Source: Labrys wisconsinensis (GTDB lineage: Bacteria > Pseudomonadota > Alphaproteobacteria > Rhizobiales > Labraceae). Taken from it: 64,000 bases of DNA. Below, piece after piece: positions 9,527 to 19,785 of this stretch. The notes below the pieces were generated by a model. That model saw only the letters and a program-made list of their open reading frames with translations, was not told the origin of the DNA and searched no databases. The translations under genes were made by a program, and so were the position numbers. The number at the start of each line of letters is the position of its first letter. Position 1 is the stretch's first letter. Where the stretch lies: contig NZ_JAUSVX010000001.1 in the NCBI RefSeq assembly GCF_030814995.1, positions 682,001-746,000 of the forward strand, in the 5' to 3' direction.

Positions 9527-11038
9527 GTGCGTGTGTTGCCGTGGAGCGAAGCGGCCGGGCCCGGCCATCATGGCCGGCGCGGCTGGCGTCTTCTCGTTGT
9601 CCTCGGCCTGGGGATGACGGCGAGCGGCTGCGTCTCCGTGGAGGCGCCCGCGCCGAACCTGGACGTGCCGGCCGGCTACCGCCAGGCCTCGCGCACGCCC
9701 GACGCTGCCCTGCCGCGCTCGGAATGGTGGCGCGGCTTCCGCTCGCCCGAGCTCGACAGGCTCGTGGAGGGGTCCCGCACCGGCAATCTCGACATCGCCG
9801 CCGCCGTCGCCCGCATCCGCCAGGCGGACGCCGTGGCGGAGATCAACGGCGCGGCGCTGCTGCCGACCCTCGACGGCGGCGCCAACGCCTCGCGCAGCCG
9901 CAGCGCCGCCCTCGGCTCCGGCGCGCGGCCCCGCGGCCGCAACAATTACAGCCTGTCGCTCAGCGCCAGCTACCAGCTCGACTTCTGGGGCAAGAACCAG
10001 GCGGCGCTCGACGCGGCCCTGGCCAGCGCCCGCGCCAGCCGCTTCGACCGCGACACGGTCGAGCTCACCGCCGTCGCCAGCACCGCGACCACCTATTTCG
10101 ACCTGCTGGCGGCGCAGGACCGGCTGCGCATCGCCCGTGAGAACGTCGCCAATGCCAGCCGCGTGCTCGGCGTCATCCAGCGGCGCCTCGATGCCGGCAC
10201 CGCCACGGCGCTCGACGTGGCGGAGCAGCAGAGCCTGGTGGCGCAGCAGAAGGCGTCCATTCCGCCGCTCGAGCAGGAAGTCGCCCAGGACCAGGCGACC
10301 CTCGCCGTGCTCGTCGGCCGCGCGCCGGCGCATCTCACCGTCGCCGGCGGCAGCATGGACCGGCTGTCCAGCCCGCGCGTCACGCCGGGCCTGCCCTCGG
10401 CGCTGCTGGCCCAGCGCCCGGACATCCGCTCCGCCGAAGCCAGCCTCGCCGCCGCCCATGCCGACGTCGTGGCGGCGCGGGCGGCGTTCTTCCCCTCCAT
10501 CCAGCTCACCGGCCAGGCCGGGGTCGAGAGTCTGGCCCTGAAGAGCCTGTTCGAGCCCTCCAGCACCTTCTATTCCATCGCCGCCGGCCTCACCCAGCCG
10601 ATCTTCGACGGCGGCACGCTGCAGGGCCAGTTCAAGCAGGCCAAGGGCGTCGAGGCGGAGAACCTCGCCAATTACCGCAAGGCCGTGGTCTCGGCCTTCG
10701 CCGATGTCGAGAAGGCGCTGGTCGCCGTGCGCCAGCTCGGCCGCCAGGAGGCGCTGCAGCGCGACGTGGTCAAGAGCGCCCGCACCGCCTACCAGCTCTC
10801 CGAGCAGCAGCTGAACGAAGGCACGGTCGACATCACCACGGTGCTCAACAACCAGACGACGCTGTTCCAGGCGCAGAACACCCTCGTCGAGGTGAAGCTG
10901 TCGCGCCTGCAGGCCCTGGTGGCGCTGTTCCAGGCGCTCGGCGGCGGCTGGGACAAGCCGCCCGCCGCGCCGGCGGCGCCTCTGCCTGTACCGGTGCCGG
11001 TGCCGGTGCTCGTGCTCTCCCCCGCGGAGCGCTCGTGA
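9527..11038 (+). CDS. NodT-family RND efflux outer membrane factor
   Basis: The protein is about 503 residues. GTG 9527 or GTG 9533 is the likely start, both just after GGAAAGTGGAG; the open frame far upstream is a GC artefact. The N-terminus has a basic, hydrophobic signal ending in a lipobox-like ASGC, so it is probably a lipoprotein. It then shows the duplicated OEP pattern: EWWRGFRSPELDRLVE, LSASYQLDFWGKNQAALDAA and, in the second half, LTQPIFDGGTLQGQF. It forms the trimeric outer-membrane channel for the efflux system encoded by the next three genes. Its stop TGA shares a base with the next ATG. Confidence 0.92.
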   Translation: MRVLPWSEAAGPGHHGRRGWRLLVVLGLGMTASGCVSVEAPAPNLDVPAGYRQASRTPDAALPRSEWWRGFRSPELDRLVEGSRTGNLDIAAAVARIRQADAVAEINGAALLPTLDGGANASRSRSAALGSGARPRGRNNYSLSLSASYQLDFWGKNQAALDAALASARASRFDRDTVELTAVASTATTYFDLLAAQDRLRIARENVANASRVLGVIQRRLDAGTATALDVAEQQSLVAQQKASIPPLEQEVAQDQATLAVLVGRAPAHLTVAGGSMDRLSSPRVTPGLPSALLAQRPDIRSAEASLAAAHADVVAARAAFFPSIQLTGQAGVESLALKSLFEPSSTFYSIAAGLTQPIFDGGTLQGQFKQAKGVEAENLANYRKAVVSAFADVEKALVAVRQLGRQEALQRDVVKSARTAYQLSEQQLNEGTVDITTVLNNQTTLFQAQNTLVEVKLSRLQALVALFQALGGGWDKPPAAPAAPLPVPVPVPVLVLSPAERS

Positions 11039-12327
11039 TGGCGCGGCGGCTCGGTCGCAACCTCGCGGCGCTGGTCCTGGTCGGCGCGCTCGGCGCCGGC
11101 GCCTGGCTCACCCGCGAGCGCTGGATGCACTGGCCGGCCGGGCAGAGCGCCGGCACCGGCGCGACCGACGCCGCCGCGCCCCGCTCGGGCGGGCGGCGCG
11201 GGCGCTTCGGCGGCGGCCAGCAGGGGCCGATCGCCGTGCTGAGCGCGCCGGCGGCGGCGGCCGACGTGCCGGTCTATGTCGAGGGCGTCGGCACGGCGCA
11301 GGCCTTCAACACGGTGACGGTGCGCCCGCAGGTCGACGGCCGCCTGGTCGAGGTGGCGTTCCAGGAGGGCCAGGACGTCAGGAAGGGCGACGTCCTCGCC
11401 CGCATCGACGACCGGACCTATCGGGCCGAGCTCGACCAGGCCGTGGCCAAGCAGGCGCAGGACCAGGCGACGCTCGAGAACGCCAAGCGCGACCTGGAGC
11501 GCTACATCGCGCTGGCCGCCACCAATTCGGTGACCAAGCAGCAGGCCGACACCCAGCGCGCCGTGGTGGCGCAGACGCAAGCCATGCTGCAGGCCGACCA
11601 GGCGGCGATCGAGGCGGCCCAGATCACGCTCGGCTACACCACCATCACCGCGCCGATCGACGGCAGGACCGGCATCCGCATGATCGACGAGGGCAATCTC
11701 CTGCAGGCAGCCTCCTCCACCGGCATCGTCACCATCTCGCAGATCAAGCCGATCGCCGTGCTGTTCTCGGTGCCGCAGCAGCAATTGATGCGCATCAACA
11801 AGGCCAGCGCCGGCGGCGCCCTCGCCGTCGACGTCATGGACGATGCCGGCAAGGTCGTCGACACCGGCAAGCTCCTGGTGATCGACAACCAGGTCGACCA
11901 GACCACCGGCACGGTGCGGCTCAAGGCGACCTTTCCCAACGAGGGCCTGGTGCTCTGGCCCGGCGCCTTCGTCAATGCGCGCCTGCTGGTCGACACGCTG
12001 AAGGGCGCGATCGTGGTGCCGACCGCCGCGGTGCAGCGCGGCCCCGACGGCGCCTTCGTCTATCTCCTGAAGCCCGACCAGACCGTGGCCCAGCATGCGA
12101 TCACCGTCGGCCAGCAGGACGACCGCCAGGCGGTGGTCACGGCGGGCCTCGCCGTCGGCGACCGGGTGGTGACCACCGGCTTCGCCCGGCTGACCGACGG
12201 GGCGAAGGTGCAGGTTTCCCCGGCCGATCAGGGCACGGCCTCGGCCGACACCCCGGCGGTCGATCCGCCGGCCGAGCCGGCGAAGCCCCGGCAGCATCGC
12301 CGGCCGCGCGACCAGTCGGCCCAATGA
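11038..12327 (+). CDS. RND efflux periplasmic adaptor subunit (MdtA-like)
   Basis: From ATG 11038 the protein has 429 residues. An N-terminal anchor (LAALVLVGALGAGAWL) is followed by a membrane fusion protein: first lipoyl half VRPQVDGRLVEVAFQEGQDV, a coiled-coil hairpin (about 140-190), second half GYTTITAPIDGRTGIRMI, then beta-barrel and membrane-proximal parts. The low-complexity tail rich in Pro, Ala and Arg is typical. It bridges the inner-membrane pumps to the outer membrane factor. ATGA overlap joins it to the first pump gene, so the four genes are one translationally coupled operon. Confidence 0.93.
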   Translation: MARRLGRNLAALVLVGALGAGAWLTRERWMHWPAGQSAGTGATDAAAPRSGGRRGRFGGGQQGPIAVLSAPAAAADVPVYVEGVGTAQAFNTVTVRPQVDGRLVEVAFQEGQDVRKGDVLARIDDRTYRAELDQAVAKQAQDQATLENAKRDLERYIALAATNSVTKQQADTQRAVVAQTQAMLQADQAAIEAAQITLGYTTITAPIDGRTGIRMIDEGNLLQAASSTGIVTISQIKPIAVLFSVPQQQLMRINKASAGGALAVDVMDDAGKVVDTGKLLVIDNQVDQTTGTVRLKATFPNEGLVLWPGAFVNARLLVDTLKGAIVVPTAAVQRGPDGAFVYLLKPDQTVAQHAITVGQQDDRQAVVTAGLAVGDRVVTTGFARLTDGAKVQVSPADQGTASADTPAVDPPAEPAKPRQHRRPRDQSAQ

Positions 12328-15300
12328 CCGGCGTCTCCACCCCCTTCATCCGCCGCCCGGTCGCGACCTCGCTGCTCGGCATCGCGGTGATGCTGGGCGG
12401 GCTGCTCGGCTATCTCCAGCTGCCGGTGGCCCCGCTGCCGCAGGTCGACTTCCCCACCATCCAGGTGACGACGCAGCTGCCCGGCGCCAATGCCGGCACC
12501 ATGGCGGCGCTGGTCACCGCGCCGCTGGAGCGCCAGCTCGGCCAGATCCCGTCGCTGGCGAGCATGGTGTCGTCGAGCGCCTTCGGCATCAGCCAAGTGA
12601 CGCTGCAGTTCGACCTCGGCCGCGACATCGACGGCGCGGCCCAGGACGTGCAGGCCGCCATCAACGCCGCCGGCTCGACCCTGCCGCGCACCCTGCCCTA
12701 TCCGCCGACCTACGCCAAGGTGAACCCGGCCGACACGCCGATCGTGACCCTGGCGCTGCGCTCCGACAGCTATTCGATCCGCCAGCTCAGCGACATCGCC
12801 GACACCCTGCTGGCGCAGCGCCTGGCCGAGGTCAGCGGCATCGGCCATGTCGAGGTGCAGGGCGGCGTGCGCCCGGCGCTGCGCATCCAGGCCGACATCG
12901 CCCGCCTCGCCGCCTATGGCCTCGGCCTGGAGGACCTGCGCACCGCCATCGCCAATTCGAGCGTCGCCGGCCCCAAGGGCTCGCTCGACGGCACGCACCA
13001 GTCCTACACCATCGCCGCCAACGACCAGATCACCGCGATCCACGCCTACAAGGACATCATCGTCGCCCAGCGCGGCGATGCGCCGGTGCGCCTGAGGGAC
13101 GTGGCCGACGTGGTCGACGGCCTGGAGAACACCCGCGTCGCCGCCACCTACCAGGGCAGGCCGGCCGTGGTGATCGACATCCTGCGCCAGCCGGGCGCCA
13201 ACGTCATCGACACGGTCGGCCGGATCCTCGACACCCTGCCGCGCCTGCGCGGCGCCATCCCCGCCGGCATCTCGCTGGAGGTGGTGCACGACCGCACCGA
13301 GACCATCCGGGCCTCGATCCACGACGTCGAGGTGACGCTGGTCATCGCCATCGGCCTGGTCATCCTGGTGGTGCTCATGTTCCTGCGCACGCTGCGCGCC
13401 ACGATCATCGCCGGCGTCGCCCTGCCGCTGTCGGTGATCGCGACCTTCGGCGTGATGTGGCTCGCCGGCTTCAGCCTCGACAACCTGTCCCTGATGGCGC
13501 TGACCATCGGCACCGGCTTCATCGTCGACGATGCCATCGTCATGATCGAGAACATCGTCCGCCACATCGAGGACGGCGAGGACCCGCTCGACGCCGCGCT
13601 GGCCGGCGCCCGCGAGATCGGCTTCACCGTGATCTCGCTCACCGTGTCGCTGATCGCCGTGTTCATCCCGCTCCTGTTCATGAGCGGCATCGTCGGCCGC
13701 ATGTTCCGCGAGTTCGCCCTGACGCTGACCATCGCCGTGGTGGTCTCGGCCGTGATATCCCTGACGCTGACGCCGATGATGTGCGCCCGCCTGCTGCGCC
13801 GGACGCCGCATCGCGAGCGCGGGTTGATGTCCGCCTTCAATGCCGGCGTCGATTGGGTGATCGCCGGCTACCACCGCTCCCTGCTCTGGGTCGTCGACCG
13901 CACCGCGCTGATGCTCGGCCTGACCGCCCTGACGCTGGCGGCGACGCTGGCGCTCTACGTCGTCATCCCCAAGGGCTTCCTGCCGCCGCAGGACACCGGC
14001 CTGATCACCGCGGTGGTGCAGGCCGAGCCGACCGTGTCGTTCGAGGCGATGCGAACGGCGCAGGGGCGCGTCGCCGCCATCGCCGCCGAGGACCGCGACA
14101 TCACCGGCGTGGTGTCGTCGATCGGCGTCAGCGCCACCAACCTGACGCCCAACACCGGCGCCCTGACGCTGGTTCTGAAGCCGCGCGCCGAGCGCAGCAG
14201 CGCCGCCGCCATCATCGCCCGCCTGCAAGGGGCCACGGCTCATATCCCGGGCGTGTCGGCGACCTTCCAGGCGACGCAGGACATCCAGATCTCGACGCGG
14301 GCCAGCCGCGCCCCGTTCCAGTACACCCTGACCGGGACGGAATCCGCCGACGTGACCGGCTGGGCGGAGCGGTTCGCCGCACGCCTGCGCCAGGAGCCGG
14401 CGCTGCGCGACGTCGCCTCGGAGGCACAGGACGGCGGGGCCGAGCTGTTCGTCAAGATCGACCGCGAGGCCGCCTCGCGCCTCGGCGTCTCGGTGCAGGC
14501 GGTCAGCGACACGCTGAACGATGCCTTCGGGCAGCGCCAGATCGCCACCATCTACGCCCAGGCCAACCAGTACCGCGTCATCCTGGAGGCGCAGCCGCGC
14601 TATCTCGCCGATTCCAACGCCCTCCAGATCCTGCACGTCCCCGGCGGCGTCGATGCGCAGACCACCCTGCCCACCACCGTCGGCGGGACGGTCCAGCAGG
14701 TCTCGAGCTCCGGGACGCAGGTGCCGCTCTCCGCCGTCGCCACGGTCTCGCGCCGCACCGCGCCCCTGGTGATTGAGCACGACGAGCAGTTCCCCGCCGT
14801 CACCGTCAGCTTCGACCTCGCGTCCGGCGCCTCGCTCAGCGACGCGGTGGAGGCGATCGACCGGGCGCAGGCCGACATCGCCATGCCGGCCTCGATCACC
14901 GGCCGCTATTCCGGCGACGCGGCCGAGTTCGCCCAGTCGCTGGCCAACGAGCCCTGGCTGATCCTGGCCGCGGTGGTCACCATCTACATCGTGCTCGGCG
15001 TGCTCTACGAGAGCGCCATCCACCCGATCACCATCCTGTCGACTTTGCCCTCGGCCGGCGTCGGCGCCCTGCTGGCGCTGATGGCGCTCGACATGGACCT
15101 GTCGGTGATCGGGCTGATCGGCATCGTGCTCCTGATGGGCATCGTCAAGAAGAACGCCATCATGATGATCGACTTCGCGCTCGAGGCGGAGCGGGGCGAG
15201 GGCCTCGGCCCGCGCGAGGCCATCGTCAAGGCCTGCCTGCTGCGCTTCCGGCCGATCATGATGACGACGCTGGCCGCCCTGTTCGGCGCGCTGCCGCTGG

Positions 15301-15500
15301 CGCTGCAGCACGGCACCGGATCGGAGCTGCGCATCCCGCTCGGCGTCACCATCATCGGCGGCCTGATCCTCAGCCAGCTCCTGACCCTTTACACCACGCC
15401 GGTGATCTACCTGGCGCTGGAGCGGCTGCGGGTCCGACTCGCCCCGGCGGCGCCGGAGGCCCGACCGCCCTCGGCCATCGGCCACGGAGCGGTGGAATGA
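12324..15500 (+). CDS. RND multidrug efflux permease, MdtB-like
   Basis: This 1058-residue inner-membrane pump shows the HAE1-type RND layout: start TGVSTPFIRRPVATSLLGIA, twelve expected membrane spans, two large periplasmic loops, and the TM4 proton-relay motif GTGFIVDDAIVMIEN with its Asp pair. LLMGIVKKNAIMMIDFALEAER lies near the C-terminus. A second, different RND permease follows with ATGA overlap, the MdtB-MdtC heteromeric arrangement. Substrates cannot be read from the sequence; MdtABC systems export novobiocin, bile salts and similar amphiphiles. Confidence 0.93.
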   Translation: MTGVSTPFIRRPVATSLLGIAVMLGGLLGYLQLPVAPLPQVDFPTIQVTTQLPGANAGTMAALVTAPLERQLGQIPSLASMVSSSAFGISQVTLQFDLGRDIDGAAQDVQAAINAAGSTLPRTLPYPPTYAKVNPADTPIVTLALRSDSYSIRQLSDIADTLLAQRLAEVSGIGHVEVQGGVRPALRIQADIARLAAYGLGLEDLRTAIANSSVAGPKGSLDGTHQSYTIAANDQITAIHAYKDIIVAQRGDAPVRLRDVADVVDGLENTRVAATYQGRPAVVIDILRQPGANVIDTVGRILDTLPRLRGAIPAGISLEVVHDRTETIRASIHDVEVTLVIAIGLVILVVLMFLRTLRATIIAGVALPLSVIATFGVMWLAGFSLDNLSLMALTIGTGFIVDDAIVMIENIVRHIEDGEDPLDAALAGAREIGFTVISLTVSLIAVFIPLLFMSGIVGRMFREFALTLTIAVVVSAVISLTLTPMMCARLLRRTPHRERGLMSAFNAGVDWVIAGYHRSLLWVVDRTALMLGLTALTLAATLALYVVIPKGFLPPQDTGLITAVVQAEPTVSFEAMRTAQGRVAAIAAEDRDITGVVSSIGVSATNLTPNTGALTLVLKPRAERSSAAAIIARLQGATAHIPGVSATFQATQDIQISTRASRAPFQYTLTGTESADVTGWAERFAARLRQEPALRDVASEAQDGGAELFVKIDREAASRLGVSVQAVSDTLNDAFGQRQIATIYAQANQYRVILEAQPRYLADSNALQILHVPGGVDAQTTLPTTVGGTVQQVSSSGTQVPLSAVATVSRRTAPLVIEHDEQFPAVTVSFDLASGASLSDAVEAIDRAQADIAMPASITGRYSGDAAEFAQSLANEPWLILAAVVTIYIVLGVLYESAIHPITILSTLPSAGVGALLALMALDMDLSVIGLIGIVLLMGIVKKNAIMMIDFALEAERGEGLGPREAIVKACLLRFRPIMMTTLAALFGALPLALQHGTGSELRIPLGVTIIGGLILSQLLTLYTTPVIYLALERLRVRLAPAAPEARPPSAIGHGAVE

Positions 15501-18500
15501 GCGTCTCCACGCCCTTCATCCAGCGGCCGATCGGCACGATGCTGCTGGCGATCGGCGTGATGCTGACCGGCATCGCCGCCTACGGCTTCCTGCCGGTCGC
15601 CAGCCTGCCGGCCATCGACCTGCCGACGATCATGGTGACCGCCAGCCGGCCGGGCGCCGATCCCTCGACCATGGCGGCCAGCGTCGCCGCGCCGCTGGAG
15701 CGCCGTCTCGGCGCCATCGCCGGCGTCACCGAGCTCACCTCGGTCTCCTCGCTCGGCTCGACCCGGATCATCGTCCAGTTCGACCTCGCCCGGAACGTCG
15801 ACGGCGCGGCGCAGGACATCCAGGCCGCCCTCAACGCCGCCGTCACCGACCTGCCGGGCGACCTGCCGAGCCTGCCGGCCTTCCGCAAGTTCAACCCGGC
15901 CGCCGCGCCGGTGCTGATCCTCGCCCTGACCTCGGACACGATCGCGCCCAGCGCGGTCTACGACGCCGCCGACACGGTGGTGGTGCAGCGCCTGTCGCAG
16001 GTCGACGGCGTCGGCGGCGTCACGGCGAGCGGCGCCGACCAGCCGGCGATCCGGGTGCGCCTCGACCCAGACCGCATCGCCGCCATGGGCCTGTCGCTGG
16101 AGGACATCCGCACGGCCATCGTCAACACCAACGCCCTGGGGCCGCTCGGCGCCATCGACGGGCCGGAGCAGTCGCTGGCGATCGCCGCCAACAGCCAGCT
16201 GACCACGCCGGAGGCCTATGGCAACATCCTGCTGCGCACGGCGAACGGCTCCAGCGTCCGGCTGGGCGACGCGGCGGTGGTCGAGCCCGGCGTGCGCAAC
16301 AGCCGCTCCGACGCCTGGTTCAACGGCCGCCCCTCGGTGCTGCTCAGCATCTCCAGGCAGGCCGACGCCAACGTCATCGCCACGGTCGACGCGGTGAAGG
16401 CGCTCCTGCCTGAGATCAGGAAGCTGATCCCGGCCGGCATCGAGATCTCGGTGCTGTCCGACCGGACGACGACCATCCGCGCCAGCGTCCTCGACATGCA
16501 ATGGACGCTCGCCGCCACCGTCGCCCTGGTGATGGGCGTGGTGTTCGTGTTCCTGCGCCGCATCCCGCCGACGCTCGCCGCCGGCGTCACCGTGCCGCTG
16601 TCGCTGTCGGGCGCGGTCGCGGCGATGTGGGCGGCGGGCTTCTCGATCGACAACCTGTCGCTGATGGCGCTCGCCGTCTCGGTCGGCTTCGTCGTCGACG
16701 ACGCCATCGTCATGATCGAGAACATCTACACCAATCTGGAGAAGGGCCTGACGCCGATGCGGGCCGCGCTGGAGGGCGCGCAGCAGATCGGCTTCACCGT
16801 GATCTCGATCAGCCTGTCGCTGCTCGCCGCCTTCATCCCGCTGTTCTTCATGGGCGGCATCGTCGGGCGCTTCCTCCTGGAATTCTCGCTGACCCTTGCC
16901 TTCGCCATCGTCATCTCCACGGCGGTCTCGCTCACCGTCACGCCGATGATCTGCGCCCACCATCTCCGGCCCGCCCATGCCCGCGCCCCCAGCCTGTTCG
17001 ACCGGCTGGTGGACGGCTCGCTCGCCGCGCTCGCCGGCGCCTATGGCCGCTCGCTGCGGGTGGTGCTCCGGCATTGGGCGCTGACGGTGCTGACCATCCT
17101 CGCCACCGTCGCCGCCACGGTCTGGCTCTACGTACACGTGCCCAAGGGCTTCGTGCCGCAGGACGATACCGGCCTCATCCAGGGCTTCACCCAGGCCTCC
17201 ACCGACATCTCCTATCCCGCCATGGTGGTGCTGCAGAAGCGCGTCGCCGCCATCGTCGCCGAGGACCCCTCCGTGGTCAGCGTCGGCTCCTCCGTCGGCG
17301 GCAGCCTCTCCGGCGCCGTCAACCAGGGCCAGCTCTCCATCGCGCTGAAACCGCTCGACGAGCGCCCGCCGGTCGACGAGGTCATCGACCGGCTGCGCCA
17401 GCGCCTGCTGCGCGTCGCCGGCATGAACGTGTTCATGGTCGCGTCCCAGGACATCAGGGCCGGCGGGCGCTCCACCAACTCGCAATACCAGTTCACGCTG
17501 TGGGATCCGGATTTCGACGAGCTGGTCGCCTGGGCGCCGAAGGTGGTCGAGCGGCTGAAGCTGGAGCCCGGGCTGGTCGACGTCACCACCGACCGCCAGC
17601 CCAACGGCCTGCAGGCGACGGTGACCGTCGACCGCGACGCCGCCGCGCGCCTCGGCGTGCGCATCCAGGACGTCGACAACGCCCTCAACAACGCCTTTTC
17701 CCAGCGCCAGGTCGAGACGATCTACACCCAGCGCAACCAGTACCGCGTCGTGCTGGAGGCCGACCCCGACTTCGCCAGGGATCCCGGACGGATCACCCGG
17801 CTCTACGTGCCGGGCAAGAGCGACACGCAGGTGCCGCTCTCCGCCATCGCCCGGGTGGAGCGCACGCTGGCCCCCCTGGTGGTCAACCACCAAGGCCAAT
17901 ATCCCTCCGTCACCATCAGCTACAACCTGGCGCCGGGCGTGGTGCTGGAGGAGGCCTCGACGCGCGTGGCGGCGGCGGTCGCCGCGATGCACCTGCCGGA
18001 GAACCTGCACGCCGAGTTCACCGGCGACGCGGCGCAGTCGCGCCAGGCCTCCGGCGGGCAGGGCCTCGTCATCATCGCCGCCCTCCTCGCCGTCTACATC
18101 GTGCTCGGCGTGCTCTACGAGAGCCTGGCCCACCCGCTGACCATCATCTCCACCCTCCCCTCGGCCGGGCTCGGCGCCCTGCTCGCCCTGGAGGTGACAG
18201 GCGGCCAGCTGACCATCATCGCCTTCATCGGCATCATCCTCCTGATCGGCATCGTCAAGAAGAACGGCATCATGCTGGTCGACTTCGCTCTGGAGCGCGA
18301 GCGCCGCCACGGCGCTTCGCCGGAGGCGGCGATCTTCGAGGCCTGCCTCGCGCGCTTCCGGCCGATCCTGATGACCACGCTCGCCGCCCTGCTCGGCGCC
18401 GTGCCCTTCATCGTCGCCACCGGCGCCGGCTCCGAGCTGCGCCGCCCCCTCGGCATCACCATCGCCGGCGGCCTCCTGGTGTCGCAGGTGCTCACCCTCT

Positions 18501-18598
18501 ACACGACACCGGTGATCTATCTCATGCTCGACCGCCTGCACCGGAGGCTGGCGGGGAGGCGGCGGGTGAGCATGCGCTCGGCGGAAGTCGGACAGTAG
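15497..18598 (+). CDS. RND multidrug efflux permease, MdtC-like
   Basis: The protein has 1033 residues and is the second pump subunit of the operon, overlapping the first by ATGA. It shares the start VSTPFIQRPIGTMLLAIGVM, the TM4 motif SVGFVVDDAIVMIEN with both aspartates, and LLIGIVKKNGIMLVDFALERER. Two pump genes in tandem after one adaptor is the hallmark of MdtBC-type heterotrimers. It is the last gene of the operon. The 122 bases that follow hold no clear U-tract terminator, and GC drops sharply after about 18650. Confidence 0.93.
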   Translation: MSVSTPFIQRPIGTMLLAIGVMLTGIAAYGFLPVASLPAIDLPTIMVTASRPGADPSTMAASVAAPLERRLGAIAGVTELTSVSSLGSTRIIVQFDLARNVDGAAQDIQAALNAAVTDLPGDLPSLPAFRKFNPAAAPVLILALTSDTIAPSAVYDAADTVVVQRLSQVDGVGGVTASGADQPAIRVRLDPDRIAAMGLSLEDIRTAIVNTNALGPLGAIDGPEQSLAIAANSQLTTPEAYGNILLRTANGSSVRLGDAAVVEPGVRNSRSDAWFNGRPSVLLSISRQADANVIATVDAVKALLPEIRKLIPAGIEISVLSDRTTTIRASVLDMQWTLAATVALVMGVVFVFLRRIPPTLAAGVTVPLSLSGAVAAMWAAGFSIDNLSLMALAVSVGFVVDDAIVMIENIYTNLEKGLTPMRAALEGAQQIGFTVISISLSLLAAFIPLFFMGGIVGRFLLEFSLTLAFAIVISTAVSLTVTPMICAHHLRPAHARAPSLFDRLVDGSLAALAGAYGRSLRVVLRHWALTVLTILATVAATVWLYVHVPKGFVPQDDTGLIQGFTQASTDISYPAMVVLQKRVAAIVAEDPSVVSVGSSVGGSLSGAVNQGQLSIALKPLDERPPVDEVIDRLRQRLLRVAGMNVFMVASQDIRAGGRSTNSQYQFTLWDPDFDELVAWAPKVVERLKLEPGLVDVTTDRQPNGLQATVTVDRDAAARLGVRIQDVDNALNNAFSQRQVETIYTQRNQYRVVLEADPDFARDPGRITRLYVPGKSDTQVPLSAIARVERTLAPLVVNHQGQYPSVTISYNLAPGVVLEEASTRVAAAVAAMHLPENLHAEFTGDAAQSRQASGGQGLVIIAALLAVYIVLGVLYESLAHPLTIISTLPSAGLGALLALEVTGGQLTIIAFIGIILLIGIVKKNGIMLVDFALERERRHGASPEAAIFEACLARFRPILMTTLAALLGAVPFIVATGAGSELRRPLGITIAGGLLVSQVLTLYTTPVIYLMLDRLHRRLAGRRRVSMRSAEVGQ

Positions 18599-18720
18599 GG
18601 GAGGCTATCGCGCGCAACGCCCCTCCCGATCCAGGTTTCATCGTACATGGGCCTCACCCGAACGAGAGACTTCAGGCGCAACCATGAGAGCCTGCGACAT
18701 CAACTATTTATGATAGGTAT

Positions 18721-19143
18721 TCACGACGCCTTCCTATGAGGAAGTGGATCGTCCGGCACTTCGCGATAGATATGATCCGATGTGACCTCCGCTAGCAGCT
18801 TGGGGTCGTAATCTCTCCCAAACTTGAGCAACACGTGGCCATACCGATTCTTTTGTTCGACTGTGACATGTTGAACATCCGCGAGATCGGCTGCAACTTG
18901 AAATGGATCAAGGTGATAAATCGACGCCTGAAAGAGCGGGTCTTCAGATTTTTCCACGCTATACTTCAGGTTAGCAAACGCCTTCCTTGCCACGTCATGG
19001 GCGCCAAAGACATAATTCAGCGTCTCCTCGACCTTCCACCAGTAAGCGTCCCAATCGCTTTTGCTAAGCGTCATGGCTCCCGGGTATGTCCCAGCAACAC
19101 CTTGCGTCTCTTCATCGGTCGGAACGTCGCTTGGGTTCATCAT
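18721..19143 (-). CDS. Hypothetical protein, possible partner of the DUF3990 protein
   Basis: The product is 140 residues, acidic and soluble, with no signal or membrane segment. I do not recognise a family. It has a Trp/Tyr-rich stretch (SDWDAYWWKVEETLNYVFGA) and a C-terminal half with HVTVEQKNRYGHVLLKFGRD. It lies 32 bases downstream of the DUF3990 gene on the same strand, so they are probably cotranscribed. Position and size make it an antitoxin candidate, but that is inference only; known DUF3990 partners such as DUF3791 are shorter. The codon use and lower GC resemble the rest of the island at 18650-20530. Confidence 0.65.
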   Translation of the reverse strand: MMNPSDVPTDEETQGVAGTYPGAMTLSKSDWDAYWWKVEETLNYVFGAHDVARKAFANLKYSVEKSEDPLFQASIYHLDPFQVAADLADVQHVTVEQKNRYGHVLLKFGRDYDPKLLAEVTSDHIYREVPDDPLPHRKAS

Positions 19144-19175
19144 CTCGGTCCTTCAGCTTGGAGCGGCTAAGCCCG

Positions 19176-19736
19176 CTAGAAGATAAGATCTCCCCCGTCC
19201 GGTCGATTTCCAGTCGCGGCAATCGTTGGCTGGGGAAAGCCCGAGACAGCGCGACGCGTGTGAAAGCTAATCTGATCGCAGTCTCCGATAACCAACAATT
19301 GTGGCCAGAGTGACACCGGTCCATAGACGACATCGTAGGGCGCTGGGTGCGGCAGCAACCGCTGATGCGGGGGAAAGCGGTGTCGGCAATCCGTGACCAA
19401 TGCCCAATACTCCCTGGTGGGGCGCACGAAGGCGAGGGTATCAAGCGACGCAAGCCAATCCCGATCAAGGAGAAACTGTATCACGACTGCTGTCAATGTT
19501 GTTCTGCCGCCCCTCCGACGAACGCGTGCATTGGCCCATTGCTTCGCTTGGTGCAGTCGGGTCGTGACGTAGAAGCCTTGCCCAAAATCTGTGAACGGCC
19601 GACATAAGGACAGGTTCGGCACGAATGCTATGGGGCTGTAGGCACTTGGAAGGGAGCTTACTCCGGAGCCTCGCCTGAGAGAATCGTCGTCGGTCCCGTG
19701 AAAAACCCTTAGCGGTTGATTCCCCCATTGCGGCAA
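19176..19736 (-). CDS. DUF3990 family putative ADP-ribosyltransferase-like protein
   Basis: The protein is 186 residues. It shows the DUF3990 pattern: LRVFHGTDDD near residue 10 (the H of an H-Y-E/Q-type ART), then TDFGQGFYVTTRLHQAKQWA near 49-68 (the Tyr), and YDVVYGPV plus DQISFHTRRAVS near the C-terminus. This is the order of NAD-binding and catalytic elements in ADP-ribosyltransferase folds. Family members have been treated as probable toxins, but no activity can be proven here. It heads a two-gene operon with the unknown 140-residue protein, divergent from a membrane protein gene 49 bases away, inside a low-GC island. Confidence 0.7.
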   Translation of the reverse strand: MPQWGNQPLRVFHGTDDDSLRRGSGVSSLPSAYSPIAFVPNLSLCRPFTDFGQGFYVTTRLHQAKQWANARVRRRGGRTTLTAVVIQFLLDRDWLASLDTLAFVRPTREYWALVTDCRHRFPPHQRLLPHPAPYDVVYGPVSLWPQLLVIGDCDQISFHTRRAVSGFPQPTIAATGNRPDGGDLIF

Positions 19737-19785
19737 CTGGCTCTCCCCTGTTTACTGTGCGTAAATCGCCAATCGGGAGGGATAC

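Noticed and set aside
12228-18541. Antisense frames of 1085 and 1044 codons opposite the two RND pumps
   Set aside because: Low-complexity Arg/Gly/Asp/His composition and exact opposition to well-recognised pump genes mark them as high-GC shadows.
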